A stretch of DNA of 64,000 nucleotides from NCBI GenBank assembly GCA_002371265.1, contig DFGT01000023.1, positions 21,985 to 85,984 of the forward strand, written 5' to 3'. The stretch is from Bacteroidales bacterium UBA3743 (GTDB lineage: Bacteria > Bacteroidota > Bacteroidia > Bacteroidales > Paludibacteraceae). Positions 36,388 through 44,646 of the stretch are shown here, piece after piece (position 1 is the stretch's first letter; the number at the start of each line of letters is the position of its first letter). A program made the translations under genes and the position numbers. A model generated the notes under the pieces. It did not search any database. It saw only the letters and a list, made by a program, of their open reading frames with translations, and had not been told where the DNA came from.

Positions 36388-37182
36388 TCAACATTTCAGC
36401 TTACTCGCCCACCCTTGGTTCAACAGCATCTCCATTGCCGCCTCATAACCAATCTTGTAGATTTCGTCTGCTTTATCTGTTCCAAACATGCCATATTTGC
36501 ATGCTTTCTCAGTATTGATTATCATATCACAGACAGCCTTCTCCGACTCTGTGCTGCTTCCATTTATCACGAGGTCGAACACACGGTTGGACACTGATGC
36601 TATTCCCGTCGTCACCTCTTGATGGCATATTGGATTGACATGAATTCCCACCAAATGTTCACAATCTTCTCGCAATACTGTAGCCGCAATGTTGCTCATT
36701 ATTCCACCGTCGATATATAATTTTCCGTCGATCTTAACCGGATTAAACAACAATGGCACACTGGATGAGGCTATAAGCGGCTCGATAAGTTCACCTGAAG
36801 AAAAATATGCCGTGTGCCCCTCTATCAAATCTGTGGCAGAAACAACAATAGGTATATTCAAATCCTCAAACGTGCGTGAACGCATCATATTCTTCAATTT
36901 CTCCTTAAAAGGACGGACAGCGGTCAATCCACCACCCTTACCCTTAAAAATATTGAAATTGAAGTCGACCATATCAAAAAACTTCGCTTTCTTGAAAAAA
37001 GCAAGGATTTGCTCCACAGAATTTCCATCCGCATACAATGCGGCGATGAGAGATCCTGCGCTCACTCCCGACATCACGTTTATCTCGATGTCATTCTCCT
37101 CGAATGCCTTTATTGCACCCAAGTGAGCGAGACCCTTTACTGAGCCTCCGCTTAATGCCAAACCAACTTTATACTTCCTCAT
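36388..37182 (-). CDS. Patatin-like phospholipase, RssA type
   Basis: 264 residues. Serine acyl hydrolase with a Ser-Asp dyad: oxyanion loop LSGGSVKGLAHLG (residues 10-22), nucleophile elbow GVSAG (about 39-43) and catalytic Asp in YIDGGIMSN. Small soluble bacterial patatin, probably acting on membrane phospholipids; the substrate is not known. The C-terminus is short, with no added domain. Last gene of the leftward series that includes the carboxylesterase 50 nt upstream. Confidence 0.92.
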   Translation of the reverse strand: MRKYKVGLALSGGSVKGLAHLGAIKAFEENDIEINVMSGVSAGSLIAALYADGNSVEQILAFFKKAKFFDMVDFNFNIFKGKGGGLTAVRPFKEKLKNMMRSRTFEDLNIPIVVSATDLIEGHTAYFSSGELIEPLIASSSVPLLFNPVKIDGKLYIDGGIMSNIAATVLREDCEHLVGIHVNPICHQEVTTGIASVSNRVFDLVINGSSTESEKAVCDMIINTEKACKYGMFGTDKADEIYKIGYEAAMEMLLNQGWASKLKC

Positions 37183-37232
37183 ACCCTATCTCTAAACTCT
37201 AACCTAAAATAAATTCTCCGCTGTAAAAGTGG

Positions 37233-38747
37233 TTATTTTCTAACAAAAAAATGTCGTTCTCCTTGAAGCTTCTGCATCGTCTCAACATCCTGATCTTTTA
37301 TGCAAGAATCCGTTTTTCCGAAATTCATGCAGTTTCTATCTGTCGACGTGTATTTACTCCACACCACATCCATAGGATGATCACCATCGTTGGCATAGTT
37401 AGGATTTCCACTCCAAATGAAATTACCCCAGTATTTACGCATTCGTTTGCCCACTGCTGCAGCTGTAGTTTGATCTCCCAAATACAACGGCATTCTGAAC
37501 CACGGCTTCATATTTCCGAATAGAAGAGGCAACTCCGCAACATGGCATGCCCCCCAACCGAACAAACGAAAGATTACAGGAGCATAGTTGAACTGATATA
37601 CATAGACGGGATGGTTGACCGAAATTGCATCCGCAACATTGTATTTCTGGACCTTATACATGATATCTCCGGCAATGTCGCAGAAATCACGTGTCTTAGG
37701 ATTCTGTGAGTATGCGTCAATAACCTTCTGACGATATTCTTCCGAAAAACTTGGGAATATTCTCTTCAGCACCTCGTCTCGTTTGAAGCCTTTCATAACG
37801 CGACCAAACACTCTTGCCTCATTGGCATTGGAACCAATCAAAATTGGCTTCCCTAAATCAGCGAATGATGATGTCGACGGAAATTCTTTTAAATATTCGC
37901 CATCCACAACTGGGTTGACGCTGCAAATTCCGAATTTTTTCTCTCTTACGTAAGCGTCAATGGATTTGATCACTTTTGTAAGCTGTTTATAGTCGTATTT
38001 ATTGATCTCATCAATATTGGTGACCCCTGCTAATTCCAAATATTTCTTAGCAATTTCAGTGGCCTCCTCCGGAGTGTAGAAGGACTCCAAACATGCACTT
38101 TGGGAAATAACTTTGTGGAATAGATCCTTGGCCGACGGCACACACATCATTGCAACGGCAAGAGCAGCTCCAGCCGACTCGCCCCACAATGTCACATTAT
38201 TTACATCTCCACCATAGCTGTCGATATTGCGTCTCACCCAACGCAATGCCATCTCACAATCCTTAAGCCCAAGATTTGATTCAAACTTGTCTGATATACC
38301 AGTCAGATACAAGAATCCATGCAGTCCGAGACGGTAATTTATTGTGACTACAATACAACTGTTCTCTACCGCAAACGTCTCTGCATCATACAAACCTCGT
38401 TTTCCATGCTTCACCACAGTACCCCTGCATCCCCCATGCACATACGAACCGCCAAACAACCATACCACAACTGGAAGTTTGATACCAAGCGATACGCATT
38501 TAGGAACATATACATTCAGATACAGACAATCTTCACTGCACCCAAAATACATAGGATGCTGGATAGGATCGTTGGCAAACTTAGTTGCGTCAAGTTCACC
38601 AAACCATTCTAGCTTCTCAATCGGAGCCTTAAATTGTAGATTTCCTACAGGAGCTTCAGCATAAGGCACGCCAAGATATTTCATGCAAGAATCTTTTAAG
38701 CGGCCTTTCACTTTGCCTTGTGGTGTTATAAGTACAAAATTATCCAT
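37233..38747 (-). CDS. Type B carboxylesterase
   Basis: 504 residues from the ATG at 38747 (a GTG lies two codons upstream). Alpha/beta-hydrolase of the cholinesterase/pnbA family: SEDCLYLNVYVP, oxyanion hole VVWLFGGSYVHGG, nucleophile elbow GESAGA, Glu in SNANEARVF region, and catalytic His in WGACHVAELPLLFG. No signal peptide, so cytosolic ester hydrolysis is expected; the physiological substrate is unknown. It follows trmH-like by 15 nt, consistent with one transcript. Confidence 0.92.
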   Translation of the reverse strand: MDNFVLITPQGKVKGRLKDSCMKYLGVPYAEAPVGNLQFKAPIEKLEWFGELDATKFANDPIQHPMYFGCSEDCLYLNVYVPKCVSLGIKLPVVVWLFGGSYVHGGCRGTVVKHGKRGLYDAETFAVENSCIVVTINYRLGLHGFLYLTGISDKFESNLGLKDCEMALRWVRRNIDSYGGDVNNVTLWGESAGAALAVAMMCVPSAKDLFHKVISQSACLESFYTPEEATEIAKKYLELAGVTNIDEINKYDYKQLTKVIKSIDAYVREKKFGICSVNPVVDGEYLKEFPSTSSFADLGKPILIGSNANEARVFGRVMKGFKRDEVLKRIFPSFSEEYRQKVIDAYSQNPKTRDFCDIAGDIMYKVQKYNVADAISVNHPVYVYQFNYAPVIFRLFGWGACHVAELPLLFGNMKPWFRMPLYLGDQTTAAAVGKRMRKYWGNFIWSGNPNYANDGDHPMDVVWSKYTSTDRNCMNFGKTDSCIKDQDVETMQKLQGERHFFVRK

Positions 38748-38768
38748 AATCACTGTAATATTTTAGGT

Positions 38769-39524
38769 TTATCTGCGACGGAATTCCGCACAGACAATCG
38801 CTGTAGCTACCGACACATTCAACGATTCTGATGTCGGCACTCCAACAGGATAGTTAGGAATATATAGACGGTGGTCTGATATCTTGTCTATTTCCGGTGT
38901 CACTCCATTACCTTCGTTACCCATGACAATGACTCCGTTTGATGTCAATTCCATCTCATACATGTTTTTTCCATCCAAAAAAGTGCCATAAATAGGCATC
39001 TTATATTTATCTTTCAATGTCTGCAAAGTAGACGGCAAGTCGACATAACTTACTGATACCCTTGCTATTGCACCCATTGTAGCCTGGATGGTTTTAGGAT
39101 TATATACGTCAGCGGTCTGCTGTGAGCAAAGCACAGTGTTGATGCCAAACCAATCTGCGATTCTCAAGATAGTGCCGACATTTCCTGGATCCTGCACTCC
39201 GTCGAGAGCCAATACCAATGATTTTGAAATCGACGTGAAATCAAGTTTACGCTGAGGCATTTTCAACAGTGCCAACGCTTTTGGCGGTGACTGCAACTGC
39301 GTCATCTTTTCTATTTCAGCATGAGTCGCCATCTCGACATGAGTTTTTGTCAAAGTCTTGATTTCATCGTATGCCTCCTCCGTGGCACAAACAAACTCAG
39401 CCTCAAAATACGGAAGGATATCACGCAGAATCTTCACACCCTCTGCCAAAAACAGCTGATGCTCATCCCGCGTCTTCTTCTTTCCAAAAGAATAGACAAA
39501 TTTTATCTGATTCTTTGAAATCAC
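38769..39524 (-). CDS. TrmH/SpoU family RNA 2'-O-methyltransferase
   Basis: 251 residues. SAM-dependent ribose methylation of rRNA or tRNA. N-terminal substrate-binding domain (KKTRDEHQLFLAEG) and a C-terminal SPOUT knot with LALDGVQDPGNVGTILRIADWFG, VIVMGNEGNGV and LYIPNYPVGVPTSESLNVSVA. The start codon appears to be GTG (39524), since no ATG gives the usual MISKNQIKFV beginning. 63 nt separate it from the DUF4827 gene. Confidence 0.93.
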   Translation of the reverse strand: MISKNQIKFVYSFGKKKTRDEHQLFLAEGVKILRDILPYFEAEFVCATEEAYDEIKTLTKTHVEMATHAEIEKMTQLQSPPKALALLKMPQRKLDFTSISKSLVLALDGVQDPGNVGTILRIADWFGINTVLCSQQTADVYNPKTIQATMGAIARVSVSYVDLPSTLQTLKDKYKMPIYGTFLDGKNMYEMELTSNGVIVMGNEGNGVTPEIDKISDHRLYIPNYPVGVPTSESLNVSVATAIVCAEFRRR

Positions 39525-39587
39525 TTCCGAAACGTTTTTAATCTTATACCTTAGAAATAATGTGTAAAAGAGTTGTTAATCAGCATT

Positions 39588-40160
39588 CTACTCTACATTA
39601 ATCAGACGGATATCATACAACATAGGAAGATATTGCAAATCTTTTGATGTATATCCACCCTCTAATGAAGAGCTATATTTATTACCGATCTTAAAAGACA
39701 CTACAGCTTCACACTTTCCTCCCTTATTCAAATACATCACAGACTCCTGGAATCCTGCACCATAAATATCCGAACTACTTCCAGTCAAAAATAATCTGAC
39801 AGGATTAGGGGAATTCTTCTCTGTAGTGCTGTAGATCATCTGACCTTTCAAATCTTTGGCTGAATAACGGAAATATGCAGTAGCTGAAACTTTAGGTTTT
39901 GCAGCCGTTGTATCACCCAACGACACCTGGTGATAGTAGAGGCCAGAAGACGTGCGGTAGAAAATCTTTCTATTGTTGGAATCCAACCATTCTCCAGAAA
40001 CAGTCTCTGGTTTTTCATGCACAATGACTGCATTTATATCCTTGAAATACTTGTCGATAGCCTCATTCTCTGCATCTACGTAATCAGCAAAAGTATCCGT
40101 TTTACAAGACCAAAACGACAATGATGCCATCAAAAGTATAATCACGTTTTTCAACTTCAT
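39588..40160 (-). CDS. DUF4827 / FKBP-like lipoprotein
   Basis: 190 residues. Signal peptide with lipobox LSFWSC (Cys19). The mature part begins KTDTFADYVDAENEAI, characteristic of the Bacteroidales DUF4827 group, with an FKBP-like beta domain after it (GLYYHQVSLGDTTAAKPKVSATAYF; GFQESVMYLNKGGKCEAVVSF). It lies 10 nt downstream of a true FKBP lipoprotein, which suggests two related envelope folding factors made together. Isomerase activity is uncertain because the usual FKBP active-site residues are not evident. Confidence 0.8.
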   Translation of the reverse strand: MKLKNVIILLMASLSFWSCKTDTFADYVDAENEAIDKYFKDINAVIVHEKPETVSGEWLDSNNRKIFYRTSSGLYYHQVSLGDTTAAKPKVSATAYFRYSAKDLKGQMIYSTTEKNSPNPVRLFLTGSSSDIYGAGFQESVMYLNKGGKCEAVVSFKIGNKYSSSLEGGYTSKDLQYLPMLYDIRLINVE

Positions 40161-40170
40161 ATCTTATATA

Positions 40171-40710
40171 TTATTTCTTTTGTATATCAACAACCATTAA
40201 AGTAATGCGGCAATAGATTGGTGTACGAGAAGCTATACACTGCCCTTTTCCCACTATGCCATAAGCCAAATACGACGGAATGATAAACTCTCCCGTCTCT
40301 CCCTGATGAAGCATCAATACAGCCTCGTCCATACCTCTCGGAATGTCTCCCGTGCCGATAGTTACGATCTCCGTACGGTCTGTATAATTGCTGCAAAACT
40401 CCGCCGCATCAAATGCTCTCAACGAATATGTAATTTTCACACCCTGCTGATTCTTTGCCTTTGCTCCACTTGGATTAGAAGCTAGAATCTTGTATCTGAT
40501 TCCTATATTTGTTGTATCCAGATCAAGTTTCATAGAGTCGACATACTGGCGTATATACTCATTCTCAATATCCACCAGTCCTCGGTTTGCCTCCATTATA
40601 TTGGCTTCTGTATAGTCGACAGGTTTCTTATTCATCGGCACTTGAGCTGGCTTCTCAGCACACGCGACACACAGACAGGCAAGTATAAAAAATACAATCT
40701 TCTTGATCAT
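40171..40710 (-). CDS. FKBP-type peptidyl-prolyl isomerase lipoprotein
   Basis: 179 residues. Signal peptide MIKKIVFFILACLCVAC with lipobox Cys17. A helical linker (about 30-65) leads to an FKBP domain (about 66-178): GIRYKIL, GVKITYSLRAFD, IPRGMDEAVLMLHQGETGEF, IIPSYLAYGIVGKG and ITLMVVDIQ. Similar to GldI-type lipoprotein isomerases of Bacteroidota that assist folding of envelope proteins. Overlaps nrnA by 4 nt, so the two are translationally coupled. Confidence 0.9.
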   Translation of the reverse strand: MIKKIVFFILACLCVACAEKPAQVPMNKKPVDYTEANIMEANRGLVDIENEYIRQYVDSMKLDLDTTNIGIRYKILASNPSGAKAKNQQGVKITYSLRAFDAAEFCSNYTDRTEIVTIGTGDIPRGMDEAVLMLHQGETGEFIIPSYLAYGIVGKGQCIASRTPIYCRITLMVVDIQKK

Positions 40711-41762
40711 TTGTATTCCTCTTTACTTAACTCCTGATCAATCATCGCCTTATAGTTAGGCAAAGCGGCATTAAATTTCTTGATAGCCTCGTCTAGAGAC
40801 ATATCAGATGTAGATGCACCAGCAGCATTCACATGTCCGCCTCCATCAAACAATTCTGCCGCAATGTCGTTTACCCTCACATCGCCACGTGAACGAAGAG
40901 AGATCTTGACTTTGCCATCCTCCTCCTTGAAGAATGCAGACAAAACGACTCCCTTGATAGACAACGGAATATTCACGAATCCCTCAGAATCACCCTTCTG
41001 ATAGTTGAAACGTGTAAGCTCTTCTTGCGTAAGAGACATGACACTGACACCCATCTTCTCGTCGACAATCATCTTCTCACTCAAAGCATAACCCTCTAGC
41101 TTCAAACGACTTACCGAGAAATTACTGTTGATTCTGCGGTAGATATAATCCTTGTCTATTTCCTTCTTAAGCAACTCCGAAATAATTGTATATATTTCAG
41201 GAGAATTTGAATTATATGTGAAAGCTCCGGTGTCTGTCATCATACCTGTGTAGACACACGTTGCAATTTTCTTCTCTATCTCAGGAGCATATCCCATTCT
41301 ACAGATAAGACGGAATATCATCTCCGACGTAGACGAGATATTAGGATAAGATATGATTACATCAGCGAAATTTCCAGGATTAGTGTGATGGTCGATCATC
41401 ACTTTCTGAGCCTTCGCATCAGCAACGTCTATACCCATGGCATCAATTCTCGACAAAGTATTGAAATCCAATGCCAAAATCAAATCAGCCTTGACTATCA
41501 ATTCCTTACAGATCTTTGTCTGATCTTTGTAAACAAGAATCTCATCTGCTGCAGGAAGCCATTTCAAAAAACCTGGCATTTCATTTGGAACAATCACTAC
41601 TGCTCCTTTACCAAGTTGACGCAAGAAATGGCATATTGCCAATGATGAACCAATTGCGTCGCCATCTGGAGATACATGTGTTGTGATAACCACGTTCTCT
41701 GCGTCCAAAATCCTTTCTTTCGCTGCTTGAATAAGCGCCTCGTCAATAATTTTAGTAATCAT
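40707..41762 (-). CDS. nrnA: DHH/DHHA1 phosphoesterase NrnA (oligoribonuclease/pAp phosphatase)
   Basis: 351 residues. Degrades 2-5-nt RNA and dephosphorylates 3'-phosphoadenosine 5'-phosphate. DHH domain: ITTHVSPDGDAIGSSLA, ALDFNTLSRID and the DHHTNPG motif; DHHA1 domain ends with GGGHVNAAGAS. Cytosolic, length normal. Promoter-like box CAAAATTA (41784-41791) just upstream suggests it is the start of the leftward nrnA-FKBP-DUF4827 transcript. Confidence 0.93.
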   Translation of the reverse strand: MITKIIDEALIQAAKERILDAENVVITTHVSPDGDAIGSSLAICHFLRQLGKGAVVIVPNEMPGFLKWLPAADEILVYKDQTKICKELIVKADLILALDFNTLSRIDAMGIDVADAKAQKVMIDHHTNPGNFADVIISYPNISSTSEMIFRLICRMGYAPEIEKKIATCVYTGMMTDTGAFTYNSNSPEIYTIISELLKKEIDKDYIYRRINSNFSVSRLKLEGYALSEKMIVDEKMGVSVMSLTQEELTRFNYQKGDSEGFVNIPLSIKGVVLSAFFKEEDGKVKISLRSRGDVRVNDIAAELFDGGGHVNAAGASTSDMSLDEAIKKFNAALPNYKAMIDQELSKEEYK

Positions 41763-41783
41763 ATTACCCCCTTTTTACGAGTG

Positions 41784-41816
41784 CAAAATTAATAAAATAT
41801 TCGCAATGTTTGACAA
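41784..41816 (-). promoter_or_regulatory. Putative promoter of nrnA
   Basis: The minus strand reads TTG (41816-41814), 22 nt, then TAATTTTG (41791-41784), 22 nt before the start codon. Confidence 0.5.
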
Positions 41817-41860
41817 CATCAATATTAATATATTTAACACAATCAGTCTTCAGACTTCGT

Positions 41861-43132
41861 TTACCGCCTTACTCCATATCTCCACATCCATGATCCTGAC
41901 CGTAACATCAGCGACAACATGATTGGATAGAATGCTGGATGAAAACTCTGCAAACATGTATGCTTTGTGAAATAGTCGTTGTCCACCCAAATCCATATAT
42001 CTGATACCATCGCCATAAGCAATGCTATTGACACTGAAACAAATGCAAAAATATGAAAATATTTTAATGCAGGTCTGAATCTCTTCACTAAACAAAGCAC
42101 TGGACATAGCAGATACAATGGACTGAAAAACAAAATATTATAATTTGGGAACACACAGGCATGTTCTGATATGAACGATAAGAAGAAGACTAAAATTCCC
42201 AAGATTCCATACAAAGAATAGAACGCTGAGTCAAACCATATATAATCGTCTTTCTTGCGTCTGTAATAAAATATAGTATGAGCTACAACCAATAGGAACA
42301 TCACCCAAAACACAATGTTCGGAGTAAACAATGTCCATTGACATTTGCTTGTAATCTCTGATCTTTGCAAAAATTTGTCACTTGTCACTAATGGTCTGCG
42401 GTTGCCCAACGAATCCACTATCTCAGCTCGTGTAAACACATCGTGCATGTGCACAGGCTCAAACATACGCAGCGAGTCCGACATGTTGCGGTCGGTCGGT
42501 TCTCCAAGACATATATATATGCCGAAATTGAACCATGGCGAATTGCTCAGCCTTTCCCCTATATTCTGACGGTAAGACTGCGCTGTCAACGTATCGTCTG
42601 TGAAATGATAATCTATGGTTCCGTTGACACATTTCTCTAACATCAGACGTGGACGTGTGGCACAATTGTCGAAAAAGAAACTATACCTGTATACACAATT
42701 TTCCGGCCTTTCGTTCTCCTGCAAAGCTTTATCCAAACGGTCAACCTCTTCGTCTGTCAAATTCAACACTGCTTCTCTGACTGAAACTTTCTTATAATGA
42801 ACAGCCTCACGAAAAGAATTGATAAATCTTTGAGAACCAACCATGTAATCGGTCCTACCCAATACAAAATTATATACGAATTTTGTATAGTCGCCAAAAC
42901 TGAACAGTCCGTAGTTGTATATCCAATCACAATCTAGCGAATCATTTTTTATTCTTAAAGCAGAATGTCCCCACGCTGTATAAACAGCCTTCTCTGTCTG
43001 GTAGTGAGTCACCAAACTGAAAACAGATTTTTCTGCATGAGTTGTCAACGACATCACCGTCAACAACATGGTAATCAAATATTTGATATATTTATTTGGC
43101 ATATAGTCTAGCATATAATACTTTACCGGCAT
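41861..43132 (-). CDS. DUF4105 family membrane protein
   Basis: 423 residues. Start ambiguous: the ATG at 43132, or 43102 (MPNKYIKYLITMLLTVMSL), which gives a cleaner signal peptide. The exported N-terminal domain matches DUF4105: YTAWGHSALRIKN, WIYNYGLFSFGDYTKFVYN, FVLGRTDYMVGS and YSFFFDNCATRPRLMLE. Five or so TM helices fill the C-terminal half (from about residue 270). DUF4105 is a papain-like permuted-protease-type fold by family description, with the conserved His (GHSALRI) and Cys (DNCATR) visible. Role unknown. It follows maf by 15 nt. Confidence 0.85.
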   Translation of the reverse strand: MPVKYYMLDYMPNKYIKYLITMLLTVMSLTTHAEKSVFSLVTHYQTEKAVYTAWGHSALRIKNDSLDCDWIYNYGLFSFGDYTKFVYNFVLGRTDYMVGSQRFINSFREAVHYKKVSVREAVLNLTDEEVDRLDKALQENERPENCVYRYSFFFDNCATRPRLMLEKCVNGTIDYHFTDDTLTAQSYRQNIGERLSNSPWFNFGIYICLGEPTDRNMSDSLRMFEPVHMHDVFTRAEIVDSLGNRRPLVTSDKFLQRSEITSKCQWTLFTPNIVFWVMFLLVVAHTIFYYRRKKDDYIWFDSAFYSLYGILGILVFFLSFISEHACVFPNYNILFFSPLYLLCPVLCLVKRFRPALKYFHIFAFVSVSIALLMAMVSDIWIWVDNDYFTKHTCLQSFHPAFYPIMLSLMLRSGSWMWRYGVRR

Positions 43133-43147
43133 AAAGCCAGTACGTCA

Positions 43148-43729
43148 TCATTTTCCTACAAATTTATTTATCTCTGTATATAGACGCTGCAACGGAAGCC
43201 CCATTATATTATAGAAACTGCCCTCTATAGACACCACTCCAATATAACCGATCCACTCCTGCACACCGTATGCTCCAGCCTTGTCAAATGGTTTGTAGTG
43301 ATCCACATAATACTCTATCTCCTCGTCTTTCAAACGAGCAAATGTCACATACGAGACTGCATAAAACGGATGAGACTTCTCTTTGGTTCGCAAACAGCAA
43401 CCAGTGAACACAGCGTGAGTGTTGCCGGAAAAATCCTTCAGCATCTGAATTGCCTCTGCCCTATCCTTTGGCTTGCCATACACCTTACCGTCAAACCATA
43501 CTATAGTGTCGGCGGCAATAACTATCGTATTGTCGTCCATCTTCGGCAACATGCTGTCTGCTTTTTTAGAAGCTATATACATCGGTATCTCGCCCCCCAA
43601 CAATGTATCAGGATAACTCTCGTCGTCAGTCAACGGCGATGCACATTCAAAATTCAACTCCAACCCCTTCAACAGCTCTCTGCGTCGTGGCGACGTAGAC
43701 GCTAAAATCACTTTGTAATTTTCTAACAT
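43148..43729 (-). CDS. maf: Maf-family nucleotide pyrophosphatase
   Basis: 193 residues from the ATG at 43729 (MLENYKVILASTSPRRRELL); 43756 would add nine unlikely residues. Hydrolyses dTTP/UTP or modified nucleotides to monophosphates. Motifs: ASTSPRRRELL, VIAADTIVWFDGKVYGKP with the catalytic Asp, AVFTGCCL, and DKAGAYGVQEW with the substrate-specificity loop of the YhdE (dTTP/UTP) type. Cytosolic; first gene of the leftward maf-DUF4105 pair. Confidence 0.93.
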   Translation of the reverse strand: MLENYKVILASTSPRRRELLKGLELNFECASPLTDDESYPDTLLGGEIPMYIASKKADSMLPKMDDNTIVIAADTIVWFDGKVYGKPKDRAEAIQMLKDFSGNTHAVFTGCCLRTKEKSHPFYAVSYVTFARLKDEEIEYYVDHYKPFDKAGAYGVQEWIGYIGVVSIEGSFYNIMGLPLQRLYTEINKFVGK

Positions 43730-43806
43730 TGTATTTTGTATCACTTTATTATGCAAAGAAAACTGAAAAAATTGAATTTATAATTACACATTTAAAAAAT
43801 TGAATA

Positions 43807-43814
43807 TAAATTTG
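43807..43814 (+). promoter_or_regulatory. -7 element of the VC0807-like gene
   Basis: TAAATTTG, fitting TAnnTTTG, 19 nt before the ATG at 43833; no clear -33 box. Confidence 0.4.
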
Positions 43815-43832
43815 CATAAAAAGAACTAAAAA

Positions 43833-44591
43833 ATGGCGAATAACAACGAAAACAAGAAAAATAAGCAGAGTCTCAACGATATGCTGATGAACATTCTGTT
43901 CAACATCGTGATTCCGGTAATGATCCTGAAAAAGGTGCCTGAACACTGGGATAATGAAAATGCAGCGGTCGTGGCTCTTTGCGTCGCCTTATCTTTTCCT
44001 ATAGGATTTTTCATTTTTGACTATATAAAGACTAAGAAAAGCAATTTCATCTCTATCCTTGGATTCATATCTGTCCTGTTGACGGGAGTGATTGGTATTT
44101 TTCAGATTCCAAACGAGTATCTCGCCATCAAAGAGGCTTCAGTGCCGTTTATCATAATGATTGTTTGCCTGGTGTCTTTAATCACCCCATTCCCAGTGGT
44201 AGAGAAACTTGTTTACAACGACGCTGTATTCAATAAAGATCTAATCAACAACAAATTAGAAGAGAACAACAACTCTGATCAGATGCACAAAGTGATGAGA
44301 AATTCAACTCTGATTGTCGCCGCATCGTTCCTTCTATCCACAATTCTAAACTATACACTTGCAAAAAAAATCGTGGTGAGCGACCCTATTACCCAAGCCG
44401 CACAGCGAACTCAGGAAATCGGCGACCTCACTTTCTGGAGCTACATATTTATCGCTCTTCCTTGTACAATCGTCATGGGAATAGCCATATATTATATAGT
44501 GACAAAAATCTCAAAATTGACCGGACTAAAAACAGAGGAGATGCTCAACGGCGATTTTGAAACCGAAGAAAAAACAACAAATGACAAATAA
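43833..44591 (+). CDS. VC0807-like integral membrane protein
   Basis: 252 residues with about six TM helices. The pattern NILFNIVIPVMILKKV, AALxxALSFPIGFFIFDY, NFISILGFISVLLTGVIGIF and AIKEASVPFIIMI follows the VC0807 family, which is related to intracellular septation protein A. Function unknown. A long non-TM loop (about 145-160, NNKLEENNNSDQMH) is notable. Ended by the hairpin at 44597-44621 before murF-alr. Confidence 0.75.
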   Translation: MANNNENKKNKQSLNDMLMNILFNIVIPVMILKKVPEHWDNENAAVVALCVALSFPIGFFIFDYIKTKKSNFISILGFISVLLTGVIGIFQIPNEYLAIKEASVPFIIMIVCLVSLITPFPVVEKLVYNDAVFNKDLINNKLEENNNSDQMHKVMRNSTLIVAASFLLSTILNYTLAKKIVVSDPITQAAQRTQEIGDLTFWSYIFIALPCTIVMGIAIYYIVTKISKLTGLKTEEMLNGDFETEEKTTNDK

Positions 44592-44596
44592 TTGGT

Positions 44597-44621
44597 AGAG
44601 ACGTCGTAATACGACGTCTCT
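44597..44621 (+). terminator. GAGACG-family hairpin before murF-alr
   Basis: AGAGACGTCGT / ACGACGTCTCT 11-bp stem with a 3-nt loop, 6 nt past the stop. The T run is weak. Confidence 0.55.
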
Positions 44622-44646
44622 CATTAATTTTATACAAAGGACAACA